In this document: positions 1 through 6,092 of the stretch, piece by piece | Layout: every line of letters starts with the position of its first letter | Position numbering within the stretch: the first letter of the stretch is position 1 | Assembly (NCBI GenBank): GCA_039812405.1 | Contig: JBDIAL010000125.1 | Location: 1 to 10,941, forward strand | Reading direction: 5' to 3' | DNA: 10,941 nt | DNA from: Nostocoides sp039812405 | GTDB taxonomy: Bacteria; Actinomycetota; Actinomycetes; Actinomycetales; Dermatophilaceae | The notes under the pieces: model-generated | What the model saw: only the letters and a program-made list of their open reading frames with translations | What the model was told of the DNA's origin: nothing | Database searches by the model: none | Translations under genes and position numbers: made by a program

Positions 1-180
1 GGGGACGTCCATATCGTCGCACAGCGCGAGCCAGACCGCGCGCGGCGGCAGCCCCGCCTCGAGCGCCGCGTCGACGGTGCGGTCGCCGAGCGCGTGGAGG
101 ACGTGGCTGCGAGCGAGCGATCGGGCGTACGCCGCGCCGAACTCGTCGTCCATGAGGGTCCAGAACTGACTCAGCCGCAC
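1..180 (-). CDS. DUF3046 family protein (3' end cut by window edge)
   Basis: Reading leftwards from GTG at 180-178 gives 60 codons beginning VRLSQFWTLM, continuing DDEFGAAYARSLARSHVL and ending ...WLALCDDMDVP at the edge. This matches the short actinobacterial DUF3046 family (about 60-70 residues; R-L-x-x-F-W near the start, F-G-x-x-Y-A-x-S, then a V-W-x-A-x-C segment), so only a few C-terminal residues should be missing. An ATG at 153-151 would cut off the conserved RLSQFW start. The GTG is also supported by a TAGACT -10 box seven bases upstream (188-193), typical of leaderless starts. Function is unknown. In mycobacteria and streptomycetes the gene lies just upstream of recA-recX on the same strand, so recA is expected beyond base 1 (inference). 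It is divergent from aguB. Confidence 0.88.
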   Translation of the reverse strand, partial: MRLSQFWTLMDDEFGAAYARSLARSHVLHALGDRTVDAALEAGLPPRAVWLALCDDMDVP

Positions 181-187
181 CTGGTCG

Positions 188-193
188 AGTCTA
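188..193 (-). promoter_or_regulatory. -10 box of a leaderless promoter for the DUF3046 gene
   Basis: On the - strand the sequence reads TAGACT, then seven bases, then the GTG start. It fits TANNNT exactly. The spacing would put the transcription start at or next to the GTG, and no Shine-Dalgarno sequence is present. I see no clear -35 box. Confidence 0.6.
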
Positions 194-211
194 GGCGGGG
201 CCGATCGTCGG

Positions 212-217
212 CATACT
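212..217 (+). promoter_or_regulatory. -10 box of a leaderless promoter for aguBA
   Basis: CATACT lies six bases before the ATG at 224, with no Shine-Dalgarno between, so the message probably begins at the start codon. It is back to back with the DUF3046 promoter inside the 43-bp divergent gap 181-223. It overlaps one copy of the GCATAC hexamer that is frequent in this window. Confidence 0.55.
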
Positions 218-223
218 GGCGTC

Positions 224-1216
224 ATGCGACTCATCACCGCCGACGGCGTGCCGACCTCCCCCGCCCGGGTCGAGGAGCCCCAGGCGCCGCCGGTGCGGGT
301 CGGCCTCGTCCAGCACCGCTGGCGGGAGGACGCGGACGCGCTGCGGGCGGTGCTGCGCGAGGGGATCGGACAGGCGGCGCAGGCGGGGGCGCAGGTCGTC
401 CTCCTCCCCGAGCTCACGCTCTCCCGCTACCCCGCCGACACGCTCCCGACCGGCACGCCGAGCGACCTCGCCGAGTCGCTGGAGGACGGGCCGACGGTCA
501 CCTTCGCCCGCGAGGCGGCCCGCGACCTCGGGGTTCACGTCCACGCCTCGCTTTACGAGCGGGCCGACGCCGGCGACGGCCTCGGCTACGACACCGCGGT
601 GCTCGTCGCGCCGAGCGGCGCTCTCGTCGCACGGACCCGCAAGACCCACATCCCCGTGACGGCCGGTTACTACGAGGACCGCTACTTCCGTCCGGGGCCG
701 CCGCAGGACGCCTACCCCGTCGTGTCGCTGTCGTCCCCGCCGCTGCGGATCGGCATGCCGACCTGCTGGGACGAGTGGTTCCCCGAGGTCGCCCGGGCGT
801 ATGCGCTCGGCGACGCCCAGCTGCTCGTCTACCCGACGGCGATCGGGTCCGAGCCCGACCACCCCGACTTCGACACCGAGCCGCTGTGGCGGGCCGTCGT
901 GACGGGCAACGCGATCGCCAACGGCCTGTTCATCGCCGTCCCGAACCGGTGCGGCACCGAGGGGCTCATCACCTTCTACGGCTCCTCGTTCATCGTCGAC
1001 CCCTACGGCCGCATCCTCGTCCAGGCCCCCCGCGAGGAGGAGGCGGTGCTCGTCGCCGACCTCGACCTGGCCCAGCGGCTGGACTGGCTCGACCTCTTCC
1101 CGTTCCTGTCGACGCGCCGGCCCGACTCCTACGGCCCGCTGACCGCCCCGATCCGCCCGGAGCACGTCCGGGTCGACCCGAACGGGCCTGCCGCGGCAGG
1201 GCAGGTGGCGTCGTGA
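224..1216 (+). CDS. aguB: N-carbamoylputrescine amidase, nitrilase superfamily
   Basis: This 330-residue protein should hydrolyse N-carbamoylputrescine to putrescine, CO2 and ammonia in the cytosol, the last step of the agmatine route. The carbon-nitrogen hydrolase triad is visible: Glu63 in LLPELTLSRYP, Lys140 in TRKTHIP, and Cys181 in PTCWDEWFPEVARAY. The stretch around KTHIPVTAGYYEDRYFRPG and the CWDxWFPE motif are characteristic of AguB rather than of other nitrilases (family knowledge). The first ~24 residues extend beyond the usual start of the domain (VRVGLVQHRW), but the ATG at 224 has a well placed -10 box and no later Met or Val start is better. The stop overlaps the start of aguA by four bases, so the two are coupled. 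There is no signal peptide. A related plant-type name is CPA/NLP1. Confidence 0.93.
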   Translation: MRLITADGVPTSPARVEEPQAPPVRVGLVQHRWREDADALRAVLREGIGQAAQAGAQVVLLPELTLSRYPADTLPTGTPSDLAESLEDGPTVTFAREAARDLGVHVHASLYERADAGDGLGYDTAVLVAPSGALVARTRKTHIPVTAGYYEDRYFRPGPPQDAYPVVSLSSPPLRIGMPTCWDEWFPEVARAYALGDAQLLVYPTAIGSEPDHPDFDTEPLWRAVVTGNAIANGLFIAVPNRCGTEGLITFYGSSFIVDPYGRILVQAPREEEAVLVADLDLAQRLDWLDLFPFLSTRRPDSYGPLTAPIRPEHVRVDPNGPAAAGQVAS

Positions 1217-2241
1217 GCGCCGGCCCGTGGCGGATGCCGGCGGAGACCGCCCCGCACGAGCGGACCTGGATGGCCTGGCCGAGCAGCGGGTACACGCTCG
1301 GTGACACCGCCGAGGAGGTGGCGAGCGCCCGGCATACCTGGGCCGCGGTGGCCGACGCGGTGGTGCGGTTCGAGCCGGTGACGCTCGTCGTCGACCCCTC
1401 CGACGTCGAGGTCGCCCGCTCCCACGTCGACGCCGCGGTGGAGGTCGTGCAGGCCCCGCTCGACGACGCGTGGATGCGCGACATCGGCCCGACCTTCGTC
1501 GTCGGCGCCGACGGGTCGCTCGGCGCGGTCGACTGGGTCTTCAACGGCTGGGGCGGCCAGTCGTGGGCGTCGTGGCACGAGGACGCCCGGATCGGCGTGT
1601 TCGTCGCCGGCCGGGCGGGCGCGCAGGTCATCGACTCGCGGATGGTCAACGAGGGCGGGGGGATCCACGTCGACGGCGAGGGCACGGTGCTCGTCACCGA
1701 CACCGTCCAGCTCGACCCAGGTCGCAACCCCTCGATGTCACGTCACGACGTCGAGGCCGAGCTGGCCCGGACGATCGGCGCCACCCGGTGCATCTGGCTG
1801 CCGCGCGGGCTGACCCGCGACTACGACGAGTTCGGGACCCGGGGGCACGTCGACATCGTCGCGACCTTCGCCTCCCCCGGCCGCGTCCTGCTCCACTGGC
1901 AGGATGCGCCGGCCCACCCCGACTACGCCGTATGCCGGGAGATCGAGGCGGCCCTGCGGATGGTGACCGACGCCCGGGGCGAGCCGCTGGAGATCGTCCG
2001 GGTGCCCGCACCGCGAACCCTCCGCGACGACGAGGGCCCCGTCGACTGGTCGTACATCAACCATCTCGTCGTCAACGGCGGTGTCGTGGCGTGCGCGTTC
2101 GACGACCCGCAGGACGAGGAGTCGCTCGGGATCCTCGCCGACGCCTACCCGGGGCGGGAGGTCGTCGGCGTCGACGCCCGCCCCCTCTTCGCGCGAGGCG
2201 GCGGCATCCACTGCATCACCCAGCAGCAGCCGCGCGTCTGA
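1213..2241 (+). CDS. aguA: Agmatine deiminase (agmatine iminohydrolase)
   Basis: A 342-residue member of the peptidyl-arginine-deiminase-like (guanidine-modifying) superfamily that converts agmatine to N-carbamoylputrescine and ammonia. The motifs run in the expected order: WMAWPSS near residue 20, DDAWMRDIGPTFV with Asp90, NEGGGIHVDGEG near 146-157, the GHVD motif (His212, Asp214), and the C-terminal GGGIHCITQQQP with catalytic Cys334. The length is close to the usual 340-370. The start is the GTG at 1213, whose last two bases belong to the TGA stop of aguB; this frame is also open upstream, but that part reads as antisense-like low-complexity Arg/Pro/Gly and belongs to aguB in another frame. 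The product of this enzyme is the substrate of AguB, so the pair is functionally and translationally linked. It lies convergent with the PEBP gene, 16 bp away. Confidence 0.95.
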   Translation: MSAGPWRMPAETAPHERTWMAWPSSGYTLGDTAEEVASARHTWAAVADAVVRFEPVTLVVDPSDVEVARSHVDAAVEVVQAPLDDAWMRDIGPTFVVGADGSLGAVDWVFNGWGGQSWASWHEDARIGVFVAGRAGAQVIDSRMVNEGGGIHVDGEGTVLVTDTVQLDPGRNPSMSRHDVEAELARTIGATRCIWLPRGLTRDYDEFGTRGHVDIVATFASPGRVLLHWQDAPAHPDYAVCREIEAALRMVTDARGEPLEIVRVPAPRTLRDDEGPVDWSYINHLVVNGGVVACAFDDPQDEESLGILADAYPGREVVGVDARPLFARGGGIHCITQQQPRV

Positions 2242-2257
2242 GCCACGGATCGGCTGG

Positions 2258-2824
2258 CTATCGCCTCTCGTAGGTGCCGTCGAGTCGGGCACGGGCGATG
2301 ACATGGCCGGTCATGGCGTCGAGTGCATCGGCCAGAGAGAACCGGTCGGGCAGGTCCGGGTGGTCGTCCAGAGCGAACAGCTGGAAGACGTACGTATGCG
2401 GACCGTGCGACCGCGGGGGCAATGGGCCGGCCCAGCCGCGGCGACCGAGCGGGCCTTTGCCGTGCCTGAGTCCAGGGATCGGGCTGGGGTCGGTCAGACC
2501 GTGCTCGGGGAGGCCGCGCAGCGATGGGTCGATACCGGCAGCCAGGGCGTGGTTGGCCGGTGTCCGGCCCGGCGCATCCGGGTCTTGCACGATGAGCACG
2601 AGCTCCACGGCCTCGGCCGGTGGCGGCGTCCAGGCGAGGGCGGGTGAGACATTGGCGCCGAGCAGTCTCCCGCGATGTCGCTCCGGGATCGGTGCGCCGT
2701 GGTCGAAGGCGGGGCTGGTGAGGGTGAAGCTCTCGGGTGCCTGCAGACCGGGACGTGCCCAGGCGAGCGTGTCGTGCCCGGCATGTCGGTTGCGCAGCGC
2801 GAGGCCGATCGGGTTCGCGGGCAT
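2258..2824 (-). CDS. YbhB/YbcL-type PEBP family protein
   Basis: This 188-residue protein resembles the bacterial phosphatidylethanolamine-binding/Raf-kinase-inhibitor-like family. Visible signatures are GANVSPALAW (57-65), VQDPDAP (79-85) with the DPDxP ligand-pocket motif, NHALAAGID (91-99), GPHTYVFQLFALD (141-153) and a final GHVIARARLDGTYER. The length is typical and there is no signal peptide, so it should be cytosolic. The family binds small anionic ligands in a conserved pocket, but no general function is established in bacteria. The ATG at 2824 is preceded by AGAAGGAC about ten bases upstream, a good ribosome binding site. It starts 18 bp after the marR stop on the same strand, so the two probably form an operon controlled by that regulator (inference). 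The segment carrying the two Gly-Arg-rich stretches near 119-135 varies in the family. Confidence 0.87.
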   Translation of the reverse strand: MPANPIGLALRNRHAGHDTLAWARPGLQAPESFTLTSPAFDHGAPIPERHRGRLLGANVSPALAWTPPPAEAVELVLIVQDPDAPGRTPANHALAAGIDPSLRGLPEHGLTDPSPIPGLRHGKGPLGRRGWAGPLPPRSHGPHTYVFQLFALDDHPDLPDRFSLADALDAMTGHVIARARLDGTYERR

Positions 2825-2842
2825 GGCTTTCCGTCCTTCTCT

Positions 2843-3316
2843 CTATGCCTCGTGGGTCCGGGAGGTCGGGCCGCCGACGAGCCTGGCCACGAGCGTGTCG
2901 AGCAGCACGAGATCGTCGGGGTCCATGTCGGTCAGCCCGGGAGGAGGCTCGTTGAGGATCCCCTGACCGCGCTGGGCCACGTCGCGGCCGGCGTCGGTGA
3001 GGTGCACGAGCTTGCGGCGCCTGTCGTCGGGATGCGGGGTGCGGTGGACCAGTCCTCTCGTCTCGAGCTGGTCGACGCCGACGGTTGCGGCCGGCGGGTC
3101 GATCTGCAGCGCTCGTGCGATCTCGCGCAGGCTCATGGGGCCGTCGAGGAGTGCGATCAACGCCTCGACCTTCCCCGGTCCCAGGTCGAGCGTGACCCGC
3201 AGCGCTCGCCGCCGATCCTGCCCGACGACGAACTCCTGCAGGACCATCCAGACCCGCGACGCGGTGTCCGTCGGCGTGGTCGATCGGGTACTCGTCGACG
3301 ACAGGTCGTTGGGCAT
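2843..3316 (-). CDS. MarR-family transcriptional regulator
   Basis: A 157-residue winged-helix regulator. Residues about 59-110 form the DNA-binding unit: GPMSLREIARALQIDPPAAT (helix-turn-helix), VDQLETRGLVHRTPHPDDRRR (recognition end and wing with the typical D-D-R-R), then LVHLTDAGRDV. Short N- and C-terminal helical parts would make the dimer interface, and the overall length is normal for MarR. I chose the ATG at 3316; a TTG two codons upstream is less likely. No Shine-Dalgarno is visible. A 15-bp palindrome (3323-3337) sits six bases before the start, where binding would block transcription, so autorepression is likely. The downstream PEBP gene (18 bp gap) is the most likely co-regulated gene, and the divergent epimerase-like gene may be another target. 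The effector ligand is unknown. Confidence 0.88.
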   Translation of the reverse strand: MPNDLSSTSTRSTTPTDTASRVWMVLQEFVVGQDRRRALRVTLDLGPGKVEALIALLDGPMSLREIARALQIDPPAATVGVDQLETRGLVHRTPHPDDRRRKLVHLTDAGRDVAQRGQGILNEPPPGLTDMDPDDLVLLDTLVARLVGGPTSRTHEA

Positions 3317-3322
3317 AAACAA

Positions 3323-3337
3323 TGTTGTACCACAACA
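3323..3337. promoter_or_regulatory. Probable MarR operator (15-bp palindrome)
   Basis: TGTTGT-ACC-ACAACA has perfect 6-bp arms around a 3-bp centre, a size and shape usual for MarR dimers. It lies six bases upstream of the marR ATG, in one of the most AT-rich short stretches of the window. It is about 110 bp upstream of the divergent gene at 3448, so control of marR itself is more direct than control of that gene. Binding is inferred, not shown. Confidence 0.65.
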
Positions 3338-3435
3338 ACTATATGCCCGGAGCCTGGGGTCACCGCTCGCCCTGATCCCGCGTCACGGGCAGCGGGCTTC
3401 GCCGACGGAGTGGCAATCGCTCGATGCGGGCCTGG

Positions 3436-3441
3436 GACACT
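3436..3441 (+). promoter_or_regulatory. Possible -10 box for the epimerase-like gene
   Basis: GACACT is followed by six bases and the ATG at 3448, the same geometry as the other leaderless promoters in this window. The match to TANNNT is weaker (first base G). The GGAG between box and ATG is too close to the start to be a normal Shine-Dalgarno. Confidence 0.4.
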
Positions 3442-3447
3442 GGAGCC

Positions 3448-4398
3448 ATGGCAGCGACGGATGATCTGCACGTGATTGTCGGTGCCGGGCCGGTCGGGAC
3501 CGCCTTGGCAGACCTGCTCACCCATGACGGTCACCGCGTGCGCGTGCTGACTCGTTCGGGCCGCGACCCGGGCATGCCGGGCGCAGAGGCCGTGGCCGTG
3601 AACGCCTCCGATGCTGCGGCGCTGACGGCCCAGACGACCGGCGCGGTGGTCCTCTACAACTGCGCGAACCCCGGCGCATACCCGCTGTGGGAGAAGCAAT
3701 GGCCGCCGCTGGCCGCCGCCATTCTGAGCGCGGCAGAACGCACCGGGGCAGTGCTCGTGACGGCAAGCAACCTGTACGGGTACGGGCAGGCCACAGCCCC
3801 GATGACACGGCAGACCCCGCTGCGCCCCTGTGACCACAAGGGCGCGCTGCGGGTACGGATGTGGCAGGACGCCTTGGCCGCGCATGAAGCGGGTCGCGTC
3901 CGGGTGACCGAGGCACGCGCATCGGACTACATCGGCCCGGCCCTTCCGGCCAGCAGCGGCCTGTTGGCCCGCTACGCGGAGGCGACACTGCACGGCAAGA
4001 CGGCTTCGGTGTTCTCCGACCCGGACCAACCGCATACCTGGACAGCGATCCATGATGTCGCCGCAACCCTCGCCGCGCTCGGGCAGGACGAGCGTGCCTG
4101 GGGATCAGCGTGGATCGTTCCCTCGAACCCGCCCAAGACTGTGCGCGAGACGCTGCACGGGCTGGCCGAGCAGGTCGGGGCTGGTGAGCCGCGTATCCGG
4201 CCTGTGCCCCGCTGGTTGCTCCGTGCCGGTGGTGCCGTCGTTCCCTTGCTGCGGGAGGTGAACGGCGTCCTCTACCAGTTCGATGCGCCGTTCATCGCCG
4301 ATGGGTCGGAGACGACCGAGACGTTCGAGGTCGCCCCGAGCCCGTGGGAGCCGTTGCTCGCGGAGACCGCGCGAGCGTGGACTGAACGCGCCCGATAG
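3448..4398 (+). CDS. Atypical NAD(P)-binding epimerase/dehydratase-like protein (SDR)
   Basis: This 316-residue protein starts with a Rossmann nucleotide-binding motif, HVIVGAGPVGTALADLL (G12-x-G14-x-x-G17), then RVRVLTRSG, VVLYNCANP (68-75), a strand-loop TASNLYGYG (105-113) and EARASDYIGPALP (156-167). This order is that of the NAD-dependent epimerase/dehydratase branch of extended SDRs. The classical active-site Y-x-x-x-K is not intact: Lys131 is present in PCDHKGALR but the Tyr position is a Pro, so it may be a non-catalytic sensor like NmrA-type proteins or an atypical reductase. The substrate is unknown. I chose the ATG at 3448; an in-frame ATG at 3424 adds eight residues that do not belong to the fold and lacks the promoter. 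Six TTG leucine codons contrast with the aguBA pair, where I saw none. It is divergent from marR and convergent with the decarboxylase. Confidence 0.8.
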   Translation: MAATDDLHVIVGAGPVGTALADLLTHDGHRVRVLTRSGRDPGMPGAEAVAVNASDAAALTAQTTGAVVLYNCANPGAYPLWEKQWPPLAAAILSAAERTGAVLVTASNLYGYGQATAPMTRQTPLRPCDHKGALRVRMWQDALAAHEAGRVRVTEARASDYIGPALPASSGLLARYAEATLHGKTASVFSDPDQPHTWTAIHDVAATLAALGQDERAWGSAWIVPSNPPKTVRETLHGLAEQVGAGEPRIRPVPRWLLRAGGAVVPLLREVNGVLYQFDAPFIADGSETTETFEVAPSPWEPLLAETARAWTERAR

Positions 4399-4436
4399 GT
4401 CAGCCGTCAGCGCAGGGCAACGATCAGAACCTTGTC

Positions 4437-5897
4437 CTACGACACTCGTCCGGCGTCCTGCTCCGCGAGCACGAGGAAGGAGCCGAGGGTGGGGTCGGCG
4501 GCGTAGCCGATCCGCACGCCACGATCCCGGGTGTCGAGGAGGATGGACATGACCTCGTCGGTGATCAGCTCTCCGGGGGCCAGGACGGGGATGCCCGGCG
4601 GATAGGGGGCGATCACTTCTGCGCTGACCCGCCCCCGCGCGCGGTCGGCCGCCACCGTCTCGGTCGCGGCGAAGAAGGCCTCCCGGGGCGGACGCGCCAC
4701 GACCGGCTCCGGCAGCCGCCAGCCCGGACTCGAGCGGGGAGCCGGCGTCTGCCGACGGGCCGAGTCGACGATCGCGGTCGTCAGCAGCTCCAGCGTCTCG
4801 GCGTCGTCCATCATGGCGGCGAGCGCGATCGTCGTGTCGCGGTCGGTCTGCTCGAGCGGGACGGCCGCGGCGATGAGGTCCTGCTCGATCGCCAGCCCGT
4901 CGAGTCCCGCTGCGGCCCAGAGGATCACGAGCTTGGCCGGGTCGAAGCGGCCCACGCTGAAGTCGTCCGGTCCGGGGCAGTGCACCCCGGGCAGCTCGCC
5001 CTCGAGGCGCTCCCGAGCCGCGGCGACGACGACCGCGAGACGCCCGAGCAGGTCCGCCGCCCGGGGTGAGCGCAGCAGGGCGCACGAGGCGTCGATGCTC
5101 GCGAGGGTCGATCCCGCCGGGCTCGTGGTCTCCACGGCCTCGAGGGTCCGCTGCAGGCGATGCAGGTCGATCCGGCCGGCCCGGGCCAGCATGACGGATG
5201 CCTGGGTGTATGCGGGGAGCGTCTTGTGCGCGCTGAACGTCACGAGGTCGGCGCCGGCTGCCAGCGCATGCTCCGGATAGTCCGGGTGGAAGCCGAGATG
5301 ACCGCCCCAGGCCTGGTCGACGACGACGACGGCCTCCGTCTCGTGGGCCGCGGCGAAGAGCGCCCGGCGGTCGGACAGCGTCCCGACATAGCTCGGCTCG
5401 ACGAGGAGGACGGCCGCCGCCCCGGGGTGCTCCGCCAGCGCCCGGCGCAGCGTCGCCTCGCTCACGCCGAGCGGCAGCCCGGTCCGCTCGTCGAGGTCGA
5501 CCCGCAGCCAGACCGGGTCGACACCGGCCAGCGCGAGGGCGCTGACGATGCTGCGGTGGGAGTTGCGGGCCACGAGGACGGTGTCCCCCGGCTCGGTCAC
5601 CCCGAGCACCGCGGTCTGGTTGGTCTGGGTCGTCCCGCCCACGTTGTAGCGGCACCAGTCCGCCGACCACCCCGTGGCGGCCACCTCCTCGGCCCGCCGG
5701 AGGTCGGCGACCGCCCCCTTGACCGAGCCGATCCCCGCATACAGGGGCACGTCGCTGTCGAGGAGGCGCCCGAGACGCGGGTCGAGCAGGCCGGCCCGGC
5801 GCTTGTGCCCGGGCGTCGCGAAGGGGGTCGGGTCGGCGTCGACGAACCGCGCCCAGGCCCGCAGCAGGGGTGAGTCGAGCGGCTCGTCGTCGACCAT
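4437..5897 (-). CDS. Orn/Lys/Arg decarboxylase, PLP-dependent (probable arginine decarboxylase)
   Basis: A 486-residue fold-type I PLP enzyme of the Orn/Lys/Arg decarboxylase major-domain family. Evidence: FATPGHKRR (26-34), YNVGGTTQTNQTA (84-96), ARNSHRS (110-116), VVVDQAWGGHLGFHP (191-205) with the cofactor-contacting Asp194, and FSAHKTLPAYTQ (221-232) with the PLP lysine Lys225. The C-terminal part includes APYPPGIPVLAPGE. At under 500 residues it lacks the N-terminal wing domain of the ~700-residue enterobacterial CadA/AdiA enzymes and resembles the short Bacillus SpeA/YaaO type; Bacillus SpeA is an arginine decarboxylase. The substrate cannot be read from sequence, but nearby aguA/aguB favour arginine to agmatine. 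The ATG at 5897 has CATACT seven bases upstream, so it is probably leaderless. It is convergent with the epimerase-like gene (38 bp gap). Confidence 0.9.
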   Translation of the reverse strand: MVDDEPLDSPLLRAWARFVDADPTPFATPGHKRRAGLLDPRLGRLLDSDVPLYAGIGSVKGAVADLRRAEEVAATGWSADWCRYNVGGTTQTNQTAVLGVTEPGDTVLVARNSHRSIVSALALAGVDPVWLRVDLDERTGLPLGVSEATLRRALAEHPGAAAVLLVEPSYVGTLSDRRALFAAAHETEAVVVVDQAWGGHLGFHPDYPEHALAAGADLVTFSAHKTLPAYTQASVMLARAGRIDLHRLQRTLEAVETTSPAGSTLASIDASCALLRSPRAADLLGRLAVVVAAARERLEGELPGVHCPGPDDFSVGRFDPAKLVILWAAAGLDGLAIEQDLIAAAVPLEQTDRDTTIALAAMMDDAETLELLTTAIVDSARRQTPAPRSSPGWRLPEPVVARPPREAFFAATETVAADRARGRVSAEVIAPYPPGIPVLAPGELITDEVMSILLDTRDRGVRIGYAADPTLGSFLVLAEQDAGRVS

Positions 5898-5904
5898 GCG
5901 GGCG

Positions 5905-5910
5905 AGTATG
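5905..5910 (-). promoter_or_regulatory. -10 box of a leaderless promoter for the decarboxylase
   Basis: On the - strand CATACT is followed by seven bases and the ATG at 5897. It is the same hexamer as in front of aguB, with no Shine-Dalgarno. I find no convincing -35 at the usual distance. Confidence 0.55.
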
Positions 5911-6041
5911 TCAGCCTGCCGGGTTCACCGTGCCCCGGCCGGGTCGTCGCGGGCCGCCTCGCCCCGGGTCCACCTCGCCCAGTCCCGTCGCCCGGGTCAC
6001 CTCACCCGAGAAGCGGGCACCGTGCGGGGGAAGCGTTGTCG

Positions 6042-6088
6042 GGTGTGATGCCCCTTTATCGTGGAACCCGATAAAGGGGCATCACACC
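6042..6088 (-). terminator. Perfect 20-bp stem hairpin just after the amidase gene
   Basis: Left arm 6042-6061 and right arm 6069-6088 are exact reverse complements, with a 7-base loop. The stem contains a CCCCTTTATC/GATAAAGGGG block, unusually AT-containing for this window. It begins four bases past the amidase TGA, the position of an intrinsic terminator, and it separates the amidase from the downstream decarboxylase promoter. No T-run follows on the - strand, as is common for actinobacterial terminators. It could instead be a dispersed palindromic repeat. Confidence 0.75.
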
Positions 6089-6092
6089 ACGG

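Noticed and set aside
94..1212. Upstream extension of the aguA frame through aguB
   Set aside because: The extra residues are Arg/Pro/Gly low complexity in a shifted frame over the well supported aguB gene; the GTG at 1213 begins the conserved deiminase sequence.
2241..2259. AGCCA-N9-TGGCT as a bidirectional terminator between aguA and the PEBP gene
   Set aside because: Only 5-bp arms, overlapping both stop codons and with no T-run; too weak to call.
5963..6007. Imperfect direct repeat CCCGGGTC(C)ACCTC(G/A)CCC
   Set aside because: Low-complexity C/G-rich sequence with an indel; likely chance in this composition.
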